A stretch of 63,995 nucleotides of DNA from Planctomycetota bacterium (GCA_028291545.1 JAQGHR010000123.1:1-63995), one strand, 5' to 3'. Positions 9,246 through 18,543 are shown, counted from the first letter of the stretch. The notes: generated by a model from the letters alone, not told the origin. Made by a program: numbers and translations.

Positions 9246-9599
9246 ATGCCCCACATCGAGATCGTTTCCATCAGCTCCTGTGAAGATCAATGGCATCTGC
9301 CCGTGATGTTCTTCGGACAGCCGAGGGATTTGAAACCGGGTGAGTGTTTCGAGTTGAAGGGTGACGAGGTTCGCGTCGGGCGACACCTGAACAGTGAACT
9401 GAAACTCCCGCTGCCGAACGTCAGCAAGTGCCACTTCCGCCTCGTCCTACGGGAGGGACGATACGCCTACGAAGACATAGGAAGCCGGCAGATCCCGATC
9501 TACAACGGCGAGCGATTGATGGTTCACGGAACGACCCGGCTGATGGAAGACGGCGACACGTTCAATGCGGCCGGAGTCCTGTTCCGGTATCACGATTGA
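9246..9599 (+). CDS. FHA-domain protein
   Basis: 117 aa, essentially one forkhead-associated phosphothreonine-binding domain. The core is VRVGRHLNSELKLPLPNVSK then CHFRLVLREG, with the conserved Arg of GR and the Ser/His region, but the usual NGT turn is replaced by PIYNGERLMVHGTTRL. A short N-terminal extension is present. AAGGAG is 9 nt before the ATG. It probably reads Ser/Thr kinase signals; no kinase is adjacent. Confidence 0.75.
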   Translation: MPHIEIVSISSCEDQWHLPVMFFGQPRDLKPGECFELKGDEVRVGRHLNSELKLPLPNVSKCHFRLVLREGRYAYEDIGSRQIPIYNGERLMVHGTTRLMEDGDTFNAAGVLFRYHD

Positions 9600-9701
9600 C
9601 GGGCCGTACCGTACGACGCCCTTGAACCTCCCAGGGCCAGGGCAGACAATGGTGATCGCGGCCAATTCCCTGGCTTCCCCCGACTTCCCCCTGGAGGCTC
9701 G

Positions 9702-9995
9702 ATGCAGAAACCCTCGGCCGTCGTTGGCTGGCTCTTCACGGTGCTAAATAGCGTTGTCATCGGGACACCGATCGCCATCGTGGCCGCCGAGGCCATGCGG
9801 CAGGGCCGTCTGAATCGCCCGACCGCCGTGGCCGCGCTTTGCGTCTTCGGCGTCTCCTGGGTCCTGCTGCTGATCATCTGGCTCGCGGCCGGTTGGCGCA
9901 ATCCCCGGCGGGCCAGGGTCGCGTGGTATTGCCTCCTGGCGTCGCTGGCGCTGATGGCCTTGATCGCGATGACGCCGGAACAGCAAGCGGGCTGA
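9702..9995 (+). CDS. small three-helix membrane protein, unknown
   Basis: 97 aa with three hydrophobic helices: VVGWLFTVLNSVVIGTPIAI, AVAALCVFGVSWVLLLIIWL, and VAWYCLLASLALMALIAM. Short charged loops (RQGRLNR, RNPRRAR) orient it. GGAGG is about 6 nt before the ATG, which supports a real gene. No family recognised. It stands between the FHA gene and a secreted protein, all plus strand. Confidence 0.55.
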   Translation: MQKPSAVVGWLFTVLNSVVIGTPIAIVAAEAMRQGRLNRPTAVAALCVFGVSWVLLLIIWLAAGWRNPRRARVAWYCLLASLALMALIAMTPEQQAG

Positions 9996-10127
9996 TCCGG
10001 AGTCTTCCGCAAAGCCCCCCTGCCGAACACGATCTGGGGAGTTCGTCGCTCAAGTTGCCCATGGCCGGTAGCCGATGCTCTCGATCCAGGTACATCCAGG
10101 ATTTGAGCCGACCGACCGGAGGGGCCG

Positions 10128-10673
10128 ATGACGCCGCACCCGCGAAGGAATCTCGCTGCGCTCCGCCGCGCCTGTATCGCTCTCGCGGCGACAGTTGCCT
10201 GTTTCATCCCGGCCCATTCGCGCGGGATGGGGACGACGGTCTCGACTCTCAATGACCTGGCCGGGCTCTCCCCGGCGCAGCTCGAAGGCCTCTACGCCCG
10301 ATCCGGCCCGGGCGCGATACCCAGGGGCAAGGTTCGCGGGCTGGCGCTCCTGCGATCCGGAACCAGGCTCGGCCCCGCGATCTCCCGGGGCGCGAGGGTG
10401 GCCTGGCAGGGGAAGGTGTTCGACGCCGACGGCATGTCGTCCGTCAACCGGTTCTTCGGCGTGAAGGCCGTCCGCGCGAATGTCTCCTACGGGCCGAGCT
10501 GGCGCGATGGCAACCCGGCGATCATCCTGGACTACAGCCAGACCTCAAAACTGTACGAACCCTATCGGGACGAGCTCAGAGAGGTCGCGCCGGGCCTGTA
10601 TCTGGGCTTGATGTTTGACCGTCGCACCACGCCGCCAGGTCTGAAGATGTATTTCGCCGTTCAGACCTTGTGA
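10128..10673 (+). CDS. secreted hypothetical protein
   Basis: 181 aa. The signal peptide (residues 8-31) is preceded by an Arg-rich n-region. The mature part looks like a small beta-rich globular domain: ARVAWQGKVFDADGMSSVNR, then NPAIILDYSQTSKLYEPYRD and PGLYLGLMF. These resemble plant/planctomycete 'heme-binding/DUF4334-like' folds only weakly, so I assign no function. GGAGGGG precedes the ATG. It is followed by a bidirectional terminator-like hairpin. Confidence 0.55.
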   Translation: MTPHPRRNLAALRRACIALAATVACFIPAHSRGMGTTVSTLNDLAGLSPAQLEGLYARSGPGAIPRGKVRGLALLRSGTRLGPAISRGARVAWQGKVFDADGMSSVNRFFGVKAVRANVSYGPSWRDGNPAIILDYSQTSKLYEPYRDELREVAPGLYLGLMFDRRTTPPGLKMYFAVQTL

Positions 10674-10720
10674 GCCCGACGGTAATCGAGCGCTTGCCGG
10701 GCTGAGTCGCGATCTGGACC

Positions 10721-10770
10721 TGTGTGGCTGGGTCTGAGGTACCCCGGAGCACCTCAGACCCAATCACACA
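10721..10770. terminator. bidirectional terminator-type hairpin
   Basis: The arms at 10721-10740 and 10751-10770 pair over 18 of 20 positions around a 10-nt loop. It fills the gap between two convergent genes and abuts the stop of the AI-2E-type permease gene at 10771, as expected for a shared terminator. Confidence 0.65.
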
Positions 10771-11916
10771 TCATACCGGAACTTCCTCGGACTTGGCGTC
10801 GGCGAGCGCATCCAGAGCCGGCGTGTCGGGAGTGATGATAAGAATCCCTCGGAGGATAATCATCATTGACATCGCCAGCGCGAGGCCCGCCGGCCCCAGG
10901 AGGAAACCGAAGAACATCACGCCGAGGAGGACGGTGACCGGGTCGATATCCACGGATTTCCCGTAAAGGATGGGCGTGACGACATAACCCTCGACCATGC
11001 CGACCACCAGGAAGACCGCCACCACGGCGAGCGGTTGCCACCAGGACCCGCCAGCGCCCAGGGCCGCCAGCGTGGAGAGCGTCCCGGCGAGCACCGGCCC
11101 GAAGAATGGGACGAACTCGAGAATTCCTGTCAGCATGCCCCAGAAGAATGGCTGCGGAACCCCGATCAGCCACATCGCAGCCGAGATCACGACGGCGTAG
11201 GAGGCCGAGACCAGGAGCAACGCCCCGAGATAATGCTTCACGTCGGACGCGACCCGGACGAATTCGTGATCGCGGGGCTGCATGCCCAGGCCCTTGGCGG
11301 CACGCTTCAGGCGGTCGATCCAGTCGTCACGCCCTTGAAGCAGATAGAACAGGAACGCCAGGACAAGCACCGTGTTGCCGAGCAGTCCCAGCAGGCCGCC
11401 CACGCCCGCCGCCGCCCAGCGGCCGATCTCATCGGCGTGATTACGGATTGCGGTCTCCAGGTGGGCGACCAGCGACTCCGGCTCCGCGTCTCTGGACATC
11501 GCGGCGGACTGCGAAGCGTGGCTACGCGGCGAGAGCGACCTTAACCATGACTCACCGCCGACAGTGCGCATCACCTTGGCGGACAATTCGCCCAGGCGTT
11601 CGACGTACACGTCGCCCTTCTTGAGCATGGTGCCGGCCTGGTAAAAAATCAGCCCGCCCACCGCCACGATCACCAGGGCGACGAGGAGCATGCACGCCAG
11701 GCTCGCAATGGTCCTGTTCGCCCCCAGGCGTTCCAGACGGCGAGCCAGCGGGGACATGGCGATCGCCAGCACCACACCGATGAAGAAGGGCGCGAGAATC
11801 GACGCCGTCCAGTACATGGCGGCCCCGGCGACGACGATCGCGATCAATCGGACGGCATTCGTCGGCGTATGCGTCGATCGATCGTAGTCCCCGGCGGGTG
11901 GCGGCGGCTCGGACAT
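10771..11916 (-). CDS. AI-2E family (PerM-type) membrane transporter
   Basis: 381 aa, a multi-pass membrane protein of the AI-2 exporter / PerM superfamily. Landmarks: LIAIVVAGAAMYWTASILAP at the N terminus, a long amphipathic segment in the middle (residues about 95-190), then YAVVISAAMWLIGVPQPFFW, EFVPFFGPVLAGTLSTLAAL, and a C-terminal FLLGPAGLALAMSMMIILRG. EFVPFFGP is the family signature. Members vary in substrate (autoinducer-2, ions), so the cargo is unknown. It lies downstream of serA with a hairpin in between. Confidence 0.85.
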   Translation of the reverse strand: MSEPPPPAGDYDRSTHTPTNAVRLIAIVVAGAAMYWTASILAPFFIGVVLAIAMSPLARRLERLGANRTIASLACMLLVALVIVAVGGLIFYQAGTMLKKGDVYVERLGELSAKVMRTVGGESWLRSLSPRSHASQSAAMSRDAEPESLVAHLETAIRNHADEIGRWAAAGVGGLLGLLGNTVLVLAFLFYLLQGRDDWIDRLKRAAKGLGMQPRDHEFVRVASDVKHYLGALLLVSASYAVVISAAMWLIGVPQPFFWGMLTGILEFVPFFGPVLAGTLSTLAALGAGGSWWQPLAVVAVFLVVGMVEGYVVTPILYGKSVDIDPVTVLLGVMFFGFLLGPAGLALAMSMMIILRGILIITPDTPALDALADAKSEEVPV

Positions 11917-11933
11917 GGGGAACCCCCGCGATC

Positions 11934-11969
11934 GTGGGTAGGGTGTTCGAATTGAACCAACCTACCCAC
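11934..11969 (-). terminator. hairpin downstream of serA
   Basis: A 9-bp perfect stem (11934-11942 with 11961-11969) has a second inner GTTC/GAAC pair. It lies between the serA stop (12000) and the start of the permease gene (11916), so it probably ends the serA transcript. Confidence 0.5.
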
Positions 11970-11999
11970 GAATCCGATGCCATCGCCGCGAGATCGCGA

Positions 12000-13634
12000 T
12001 CAGGACCCGAGCCACGACGGGACGTTGTTCGCGGCCGGCAGCTTGATCAGGCTCACGCTGACGATGTCGGGGTGTGCCTCGACCTCCTTGATCGCCTCGG
12101 AAGACGGGATGCTGTCAAGGTTTACGACGCCAATCGCCTCGCCACCGGCCTGATTCCGCCCGACGTTCATCTGGGCGATGTTCACCCCGTGACGGCCGAG
12201 CGTCGTGCCGATGAAGCCGATCAGACCGGGGCGGTCGTAATGCGTGAAGACAAAAAGCGTCCCGTCCAGGTGGGCATCGAGATGATAGGGGCCGAGCTGA
12301 ACGAGCCGCACGAATTGCTTGCCGAACAGCGTGCCCGAGGCCACGTAGCGCTTCTTCTCCGTCAGGATCTCCGTCTGGATCATCGTGCTGAAGTCGCCCG
12401 TGTCGGTCGATTTCTCCTCGATCAGGGCGATCCCCCGCTCCTTCAAGAGGTGCTCGGCGTTGACGAGGTTAACCTGGCCCTCCAGCGCGGTCTCCATCCA
12501 CCCGGCCGCGAAACTGGCGGTGATCATCCGCGTGTTCTTGGTCGCGACCTCGCCTCGATAGCGCAGCGTGGCCTGCTTGACCGTCCCCCGGTCCATCTGG
12601 GCGTGGAGCATGCCCAGGCGACGGCCCAGGTCCAGATACATCCGAAGGTCTTGCAGCTCGGCGCCGCTGAGGGAAGGCATGTTGACGGCGAAACGGACCT
12701 GACCGTTGCCGAGGAAGTCGATCAGCAGCCGGGCCGCCTCGACCGCCACGGCGACCTGGGCTTCTTCCGTGGACGCGCCGAGGTGGGGGGTGACCACGAC
12801 CAGGGGATGTTTCACCAGGGCGTGATCGGCGGGCGGCGGCTCGGGATCGAAGACATCGATCGCCGCGCCGGCCACATGGCCGGAATTCAGCGCGGCGAGC
12901 AGTGCGTCCTCGTCGATCAGTCCGCCGCGGGCGCAATTGATCAGGCGAACGCCCGGCTTCATCATCGCCATCGCGCGGGCGTCGACGAGGTTGCGGGTCT
13001 CGGCCGAGAGCGGCGTGTGGAGCGTGATGTAATCGCAGCGGCCCCAGAGTTCATCGAGGCCCGGGACGCTCTCGATCCCCAGCTCGGCGGCGCGTTCGGC
13101 CGAGAGGAATGGGTCGAAGCCGATCACCTTCATGTCGAAGCCGCGCGCCCTTTGCGCGACAGCCAGGCCGACCCGTCCCAATCCGACGATGCCCAGGGTC
13201 TTCCCCTCAACCTGGGTGCCGGTGAACTTGTTCCGCTCCCACTTCCCGGACTTGAAACTCTCGTTGGCCTTGGGGATGTTCCGCGACAAGGCGAGGATCA
13301 TCGCGACGGTGTGCTCGGCCGTCGAGACGGTGTTGCCGCCCGGCGTATTCATGACGACGATGCCCTGGCGCGTGGCGGCCGGGACGTCGATGTTGTCCAC
13401 GCCCACACCCGCGCGGACGATGGCCTTCAGACGCGTCTGATCGGCCAGGACCTCGGCCGTGAGCTGCGTGCCCGAGCGAATCACGATCCCATCGGCCTCG
13501 GCCAGGGCCGCGCGAAGCGCAGGGATATCGGTGGCGAGCTTCGTGTTGACGACGACTTCAATACCGGGCTCGGCTCGCAGGAGCTCCAGGCCCTCTTCCG
13601 CGAGCTTGTCGGTGACCAGGACACGATGCGGCAC
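12000..13634 (-). CDS. serA: D-3-phosphoglycerate dehydrogenase
   Basis: 544 aa. It oxidises 3-phosphoglycerate with NAD+, the first step of serine synthesis. N-terminal substrate domain; the Rossmann motif GIVGLGRVGLAVA; catalytic Arg in NCARGGLIDE, Glu in the FDPEPP region, and His in VTPHLGASTEEAQ; then the intervening (ASB) domain; and a C-terminal ACT domain from about residue 470 (DRPGLIGFIGTTLGRHGVNI), the usual serine-sensing module. The GTG at 13634 begins PHRVLVTDKLAEEG, the normal family N terminus. The class V aminotransferase two genes upstream could supply the next pathway step. Confidence 0.93.
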   Translation of the reverse strand: MPHRVLVTDKLAEEGLELLRAEPGIEVVVNTKLATDIPALRAALAEADGIVIRSGTQLTAEVLADQTRLKAIVRAGVGVDNIDVPAATRQGIVVMNTPGGNTVSTAEHTVAMILALSRNIPKANESFKSGKWERNKFTGTQVEGKTLGIVGLGRVGLAVAQRARGFDMKVIGFDPFLSAERAAELGIESVPGLDELWGRCDYITLHTPLSAETRNLVDARAMAMMKPGVRLINCARGGLIDEDALLAALNSGHVAGAAIDVFDPEPPPADHALVKHPLVVVTPHLGASTEEAQVAVAVEAARLLIDFLGNGQVRFAVNMPSLSGAELQDLRMYLDLGRRLGMLHAQMDRGTVKQATLRYRGEVATKNTRMITASFAAGWMETALEGQVNLVNAEHLLKERGIALIEEKSTDTGDFSTMIQTEILTEKKRYVASGTLFGKQFVRLVQLGPYHLDAHLDGTLFVFTHYDRPGLIGFIGTTLGRHGVNIAQMNVGRNQAGGEAIGVVNLDSIPSSEAIKEVEAHPDIVSVSLIKLPAANNVPSWLGS

Positions 13635-13701
13635 GATCCAGAACTCCGTGGCGGCTGGGTGGGGAGGCCGACCCCTCGTCCTCCCCCAGAAAAGGTCGAT
13701 C

Positions 13702-13754
13702 GGTCTCGTGTCCTCGTCCGACCGGTCATGACCGATCGATGAGGACCCGAGACC
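13702..13754 (-). terminator. hairpin between the cyanophycinase-like gene and serA
   Basis: Arms at 13702-13718 and 13738-13754 pair over 15 of 17 positions, with an inner GGTC-AT-GACC stem. It lies between the upstream gene stop at 13774 and the serA GTG at 13634, so it may end the upstream transcript or attenuate serA. Confidence 0.5.
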
Positions 13755-13773
13755 GAAGAACCTGCCGCCGGAG

Positions 13774-14658
13774 CTACCGCTTCTCGGCGACCTGATCGGG
13801 AATGATACCCCGATCGAGGTCATAGATCATACCCGGATTCACCGTCGCGGTCTTCACACCGGTGGGTACCTCGGCCGGAGGCGCACCGTCGCCCCCACCG
13901 CTGGTGAGTACCTTGGCGGCCGGGATCTTGGGGTCGGGAGCCCGGCTGTCAACGACGGTCACGCTGCTCTCGCCGACCACCTCGAAGCTGCGACCATTCA
14001 CGATCACCGCCGTCGATTCGTCGATGCCGACGCCGACCTGATCGGGATATTCGGCCACGGCGCGCTTGAGACGGTCGGTCCTCTTGCGCTTCAAGAAATG
14101 CTGGTCGACGATGACTCCGGGCCAGAGGCCAAGTCCCTCGCCAAAGAGGGGGAAATTCGCAAGCGGCTTGTTGTAGCCCTCGACGCCGCGAGCAATCATC
14201 GTCTTGGACATCACGGCCGCGCCGGCACTGGCGCCGCCGATTGTAGCCCCTTCATGGTATCGGGCCCGGATGGCCTCGGGAACACCGGTCCCCTTGAGGC
14301 GGCCCATGAGCCGCTCCTGGTCGCCGCCGCCGATCCAGATCAGGTCGGCATGGCGGATCATCTCGACGGCCGCCGCCGGATCGGTCAGGTCGAGGATCGC
14401 CGGGTTATCGGCCCCGAGTTGGAGCCAGCGGAGCGCGACCTTGGCGCCGGAGCCGGGCAGGTTGGACGCCTGCGGAATGATGACGATTTTGGTCTTCGGG
14501 CCGCCGGCCAGCGCCAGCGTCCGTTTTATCACCGCGGCCGAGGGTTGGCCCCCTCCGTCAATCACCAGTCTCCCCTTGGGGAGGCGCTCGGTCGTGGTCT
14601 CGGATGGCGCACCCGCCCCCAGGGCGGAAGCGAGCGCGCAGGCCCATATTGCGATCAT
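13774..14658 (-). CDS. cyanophycinase-like serine peptidase (family S51), secreted
   Basis: 294 aa with a signal peptide (residues 1-15). The fold is that of class-I-glutamine-amidotransferase-like peptidases: the nucleophile Ser is in GGASAGAAVM, the site GLWPGVIVDQHFLKRKRTDRL carries the conserved His and Arg of cyanophycinases, and IWIGGGDQERLM precedes them. Members cleave beta-Asp-Arg dipeptides from cyanophycin; the actual polymer here is inferred. TAGGAG precedes the ATG. It lies between serA and an aminotransferase, hinting at amino-acid recycling. Confidence 0.8.
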   Translation of the reverse strand: MIAIWACALASALGAGAPSETTTERLPKGRLVIDGGGQPSAAVIKRTLALAGGPKTKIVIIPQASNLPGSGAKVALRWLQLGADNPAILDLTDPAAAVEMIRHADLIWIGGGDQERLMGRLKGTGVPEAIRARYHEGATIGGASAGAAVMSKTMIARGVEGYNKPLANFPLFGEGLGLWPGVIVDQHFLKRKRTDRLKRAVAEYPDQVGVGIDESTAVIVNGRSFEVVGESSVTVVDSRAPDPKIPAAKVLTSGGGDGAPPAEVPTGVKTATVNPGMIYDLDRGIIPDQVAEKR

Positions 14659-14785
14659 CGGTCTCTCCTAGCCGGTGGCCATGAGAATACAACCGCCGAT
14701 CTCCCTTGCTATACTATCATAGATGTTTGGGAGAGGCGGCTGTCGACAGCTCGCGACTGAAAAAAAGATGACTATTCCATCGCGA

Positions 14786-15943
14786 TCATCCCGCGGGCAT
14801 CTTTGCCCTCTGCCCAATAAGCACTTGCTGCGCCGCAGTCACGGCCTGGCCCGGTTTGACCGTAAATCCCAGGTCCGCGAGCACCATTTCCAGGGCCGCC
14901 AGACCGGAGATGACATCAAGTTCGTCCATATACCCCATGTGACCAATTCGTACAATCTTTCCTTTCAGGCGATCCTGACCCCCGACGGTCGTGATCCCGA
15001 ATCGATCGAAAAGCGCGTTGCGGATCTGCGAGTCCTTCAATCCCTCGGGGACCCGGAACACGGTCAATCCCTCGGCCGGCCGGGCGCTGAAAAGCTCGAG
15101 CCCGAGGGCCGTAACGCCCGCCTGGCACGCTTCGGACATCAGTTTATGCCGTGCCCAGATGTTCTCGATCCCTTCGGCCTTCATCCGCTTGAGCGATGCC
15201 GTCAGGGCGAGAATCAGCGTATGAGCGGGGGTGAACGGGGTGTCGAATTCGGCCATCTTTTTGCGCGCGAGCTTCATGTCAAAATAGAAGCAGGCGGTCG
15301 GGCAGGCGTCGATCGCGGCCCAGGCCTTGGGGCTCACGCTCACGAACGACAATCCCGGCGGGAGCATCAGCGCCTTCTGAGATCCGACGACCAGCAAGTC
15401 GATACCCCAGGCATCGGTGCGACATTCCATGGCACCGACGCCCGAAATTCCATCAACCATGAAGACCGCGGCGGTCCTGGCCACGATCTTGCCGATTGCG
15501 TCGACGGGATGGCCAGTGCCGGTCGACGTCTCGCTCAGTGTCCCGATGACCATCACGGCGTCGGGATGCTGCTTCAGCGCGCTCTCGACCTGGGCGGGAT
15601 CGACGGCCTGGCCCCATTCGGTGTCGAGTGAGACCGCCTCGATCCCGTACGGCTTGCATACCTTCACCCAGCGCTCGGCGAAGACCCCGGCGTTGAGGAC
15701 GATCGCCTTCTTGCCTCGGGGGACCGTGTTGATGATCGCGGCCTCGGCGGCCCCGGTCCCCGACGCGGTAAAGATCAGGACGTCATTCGCGGTCTGAAAA
15801 ACCTCCTTGAGCCCGGCGATCGCGTCAACGATCACCTGCTTCGCCTCGGCCGATCGGTGGTGAATGACCGGTCGCGCCAGTTCGAGCAGCACATCCTCGG
15901 GAACCGGCGCAGGCCCTGGAGTCATCAAACGAGGCTTCCGCAT
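14786..15943 (-). CDS. class V PLP aminotransferase (serine-pyruvate / alanine-glyoxylate type)
   Basis: 385 aa PLP enzyme. MTPGPAPVPEDVL begins the protein as in the alanine-glyoxylate / serine-pyruvate aminotransferase family. The SGTGAAEAAI loop binds phosphate, Asp in VDGISGVGAM contacts the pyridine, and the PLP Lys is in VGSQKALMLPPG. Such enzymes can replace SerC in phosphoserine formation, and serA lies two genes downstream, so a role in serine synthesis is a reasonable inference. Glyoxylate transamination is the alternative. Confidence 0.85.
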   Translation of the reverse strand: MRKPRLMTPGPAPVPEDVLLELARPVIHHRSAEAKQVIVDAIAGLKEVFQTANDVLIFTASGTGAAEAAIINTVPRGKKAIVLNAGVFAERWVKVCKPYGIEAVSLDTEWGQAVDPAQVESALKQHPDAVMVIGTLSETSTGTGHPVDAIGKIVARTAAVFMVDGISGVGAMECRTDAWGIDLLVVGSQKALMLPPGLSFVSVSPKAWAAIDACPTACFYFDMKLARKKMAEFDTPFTPAHTLILALTASLKRMKAEGIENIWARHKLMSEACQAGVTALGLELFSARPAEGLTVFRVPEGLKDSQIRNALFDRFGITTVGGQDRLKGKIVRIGHMGYMDELDVISGLAALEMVLADLGFTVKPGQAVTAAQQVLIGQRAKMPAG

Positions 15944-16223
15944 CTCCGCTCATCCTCCGCTCTCGACGCGCCGCGAACGGCCCGTCGATCGTATTGCGTC
16001 ACTCGGTTTCCATGGACCACGTCGACCGTGGGCCAACGGTTGCCCCCAGAGAATCCGTGCATTCCCGGAAGGGAGCGTGGGCAACTTGTGCCAGGCTTCC
16101 AAGTCTAAACGATCCCGAACGGTTTCGGGAGAGGGACGTTTCCGCCCCGATGCACCGGTCGAGACCGGCAGGTGTGACTTTGATTCAGGACCTGGGCCAC
16201 ACGGCGACGGGAGCACGACTCCA

Positions 16224-16496
16224 GAACCGAAAGTTACACTCTCGTACACCGATAGCACGGCCGACAAGGTCTCGCTGAAGCTGACCAACGGCGGGGTGCT
16301 CGACCTCTATCGCGGCCCTGGCGGCGACGCACGCGTCCTGCACGTAAGCGGAGGCAGGCCGAATAAGAGCGTCCTGTCCGGCACGGTCAAGGGACGGATT
16401 CGGCGAACATCGATCCCCGTTCTGGTCGGGCTCAACGGCACGATCAACACACTGACGACCCCGCCCTTCATCGTGGGGTCGGTGCGGGCGACGTGA
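16224..16496 (+). pseudogene. 3' remnant of a large surface repeat protein
   Basis: About 90 codons read as the C-terminal end of a planctomycete extracellular beta-repeat protein: KVTLSYTDSTADKVSLKL, then GGVLDLYRGPGGDARVLHV, then a segment running to TTPPFIVGSVRAT. Upstream the frame stays open, but 15950-16220 has no such repeats, no signal peptide and no credible start. I read it as a decayed 3' end, left by deletion of the rest. Recognition of the family is from memory of similar C termini, so this is moderate. Confidence 0.5.
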
Positions 16497-16537
16497 AATG
16501 GATGTGATTTTCCCTCAGTCACAAACGAGATCCGCCC

Positions 16538-16930
16538 TCACCCGCCGTAGATGGCTTCCGGCCGGAAGACGCGCTCGGCGATGACCTGCAACGACCCATC
16601 GGCCTCGACCCGGCGAAAGAAGCACGATCGGTATCCCTCGTGACACGCGCCGCCGACCTGGCGAGCGAGAATGAGGAGCACGTCCGCGTCACAATCGAGG
16701 CGGATCTCCCGGACATGCTGGACGTGCCCCGAGGTCCCACCCTTGTGCCAGGATGAGCGTCGGGACCGGGAGTAGAAGTGCGTTTGCCCCGTCTCGAGCG
16801 TGCGAACCACCGCATCGCGGTCCATCCAGGCGAGCATCAGCACGGCGTTCGTTTCGGCATCCTGCACGATCGCCGGGACCAGACCGTCGGCCGTCCACTT
16901 GATCTGGTCGAGAAAACGCGGCTCGGTCAC
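16538..16930 (-). CDS. hisI: phosphoribosyl-AMP cyclohydrolase
   Basis: 130 aa, monofunctional HisI that opens the adenine ring of phosphoribosyl-AMP in histidine synthesis. The Zn/Mg sites are visible as DCDADVLLILARQVGGACH then GYRSCFF (the Asp triad and two Cys), and SRSRRSSWHKGGTSGH is the substrate loop. Start is GTG at 16930 (TEPRFLDQIKW). There is no fused HisE. It is 16 nt downstream of the TPR-like gene and shares its strand, but no other his genes are here. Confidence 0.9.
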   Translation of the reverse strand: MTEPRFLDQIKWTADGLVPAIVQDAETNAVLMLAWMDRDAVVRTLETGQTHFYSRSRRSSWHKGGTSGHVQHVREIRLDCDADVLLILARQVGGACHEGYRSCFFRRVEADGSLQVIAERVFRPEAIYGG

Positions 16931-16946
16931 GGGGCCAATTCCTCCA

Positions 16947-18338
16947 TCAACAATCCTGGGGTCGTGAAGCGAGTTCAGCTTCAAATCGTTCGATCGTCGC
17001 CGCGTCGCAGACGGCCATGGCGGCGACGCAGGCGTCGGCAAGGACGTCACGGGAGAGGGTTTTCGGGTCGAGCGCGACCAGTTCCGCTCGCCCCATGCTG
17101 GAGACGTCTTCTTTTTCGACGGTCGATGGGTCGTTCTGCGGCAGGCCCAACCGTCGGCGAAGCCGGTCGAAGGGATACCCTTCATACAGCGACGCCACGT
17201 GCGGGCGGGCGGAGAGTTGCTCGCGGATATTCACGACGGCGGAGAGCTTCGCGAGCGCCACGGAATCACCGCCGGAGGCGAGCACGGCCGCTTCGACGGG
17301 AGAGAGCGGGGGATGAGACGCCTCGTCTCGGCCCGAGAGCCCGAGACGCGGGCGGGTGATCCAGACCTGTTCGAAATAGCGCTCAACCGCCGCTCGTCTC
17401 AAGGCCGATTGAACGCCATCTTCTTCCGAGGCCGGCATGCGAAACAGCCAGGCGGCTGCGTCCATCAGGCGCAACGGGAGGGGCGTCGAGCGGCGATCGA
17501 GCGACCGTGCGCGATCGCCGAAACGCGAGAGCAGGGCCATCTCGGCCGTTTCGAGCGACTCACGATCAGGACTCGACAGACGGATCCGTCCCGGGGTCGC
17601 GATGACCGTGGCCAGCACGTGCGGGAGGCTTTCGCCGGTGGGGGACGCCTGCTTCTCGCCGGGCGGACGATCGAGCCACTCCACGACACGCGCGTCCGTC
17701 ACGGCGGATTTGCCGGTCACGGGGTCGAGGGGAGGAGGGACCGGCTGCAGCGAAGCGAAGCTCGACAACGATAAGAGCGGGTCGCCGTCCTCGACGGCCC
17801 AGTCCAGGATCAAGGCGTGGCTGAGATCGTCGGCCCAGATCTCGGCGCCGGCACCCTGGCGGAGGATCTCGGCGACGGACCACGAGGCGACGGCGCTCTC
17901 CGGTGAACGATCCGCCTCTGCCCGGACGGCGAGGTCCATCGCCACGATCGCTTCCGCGTTTTCCCCCAGCCAGGCAAGGCACAGCGCCTCGTTGAACCGC
18001 GCCGCCCCGTCGTTTTCATCCTCGTAGGCAAGCGAGGCGAACGCCTCGGCCGCGACGGAGAGGTCTTCGAGATTCCGTCCCGCGAATCGGGAGGACCAGC
18101 GCGTGCGGCACTCGTAGTCCTCGGGCGAGCGGAATTTGTATTTCAGCCGCGCGGCGATCGGCAATTCCTCGGCCGCTTCGAGGATTTCGAGGGCCTCGGT
18201 CGCCGCGCCGTCCTCGGGTTCGATCCTCAACGCCCTCTGCCACGACGCCCAGGCCGCGAGCGGGCGCTGGAGGCGAAGGTGTTCCCAGCCCCGTAGAACC
18301 AGGGCCAACGCGGAGTCGGGGGGGGCAGGTGCGGGCAT
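16947..18338 (-). CDS. TPR-like hypothetical protein, paralogue of the neighbouring SEC-C protein
   Basis: 463 aa with helical TPR-like repeats at residues 8-55 and 105-140 (NEALCLAWLGENAEAIVAMD). The C-terminal half (about 230-460) parallels that of the SEC-C protein at 18544-20790: a YPFDRLRRRLGLP segment followed by a helical VLADACVAAMAVCDAATIER region. No catalytic motif. It is probably cytoplasmic (no signal). It lies 205 nt downstream of its larger paralogue and 16 nt upstream of hisI, so a shared transcript is possible. Confidence 0.65.
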   Translation of the reverse strand: MPAPAPPDSALALVLRGWEHLRLQRPLAAWASWQRALRIEPEDGAATEALEILEAAEELPIAARLKYKFRSPEDYECRTRWSSRFAGRNLEDLSVAAEAFASLAYEDENDGAARFNEALCLAWLGENAEAIVAMDLAVRAEADRSPESAVASWSVAEILRQGAGAEIWADDLSHALILDWAVEDGDPLLSLSSFASLQPVPPPLDPVTGKSAVTDARVVEWLDRPPGEKQASPTGESLPHVLATVIATPGRIRLSSPDRESLETAEMALLSRFGDRARSLDRRSTPLPLRLMDAAAWLFRMPASEEDGVQSALRRAAVERYFEQVWITRPRLGLSGRDEASHPPLSPVEAAVLASGGDSVALAKLSAVVNIREQLSARPHVASLYEGYPFDRLRRRLGLPQNDPSTVEKEDVSSMGRAELVALDPKTLSRDVLADACVAAMAVCDAATIERFEAELASRPQDC

Positions 18339-18543
18339 GATTTCTGACTCGCCGCATTGATCAAATCGCGAACCATCACAAGAACGCGGGATTCGAGATT
18401 CGGGATTCGAGCGGAATCGACTGAATTCTCAGAAACTCTCCGATCCGTCCTCTGGAACCTCGAATCTCTCCTCTCGAATCTCCGATGGCGGTTCCCGGGG
18501 AGCCTTGACTGAAGCCTGAGGCAAGGAGCCCGAACAGACCGGC
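18339..18543. repeat. intergenic short repeats (GATTCGAG type)
   Basis: In 18389-18411 the motif GATTCGAG/GATTCGGG occurs in tandem. Near 18459-18483 the complementary motif CTCGAATCTC occurs twice. Together they form an imperfect inverted repeat able to fold between the two TPR-like genes. It looks like a dispersed extragenic repeat, not a gene. Confidence 0.45.
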
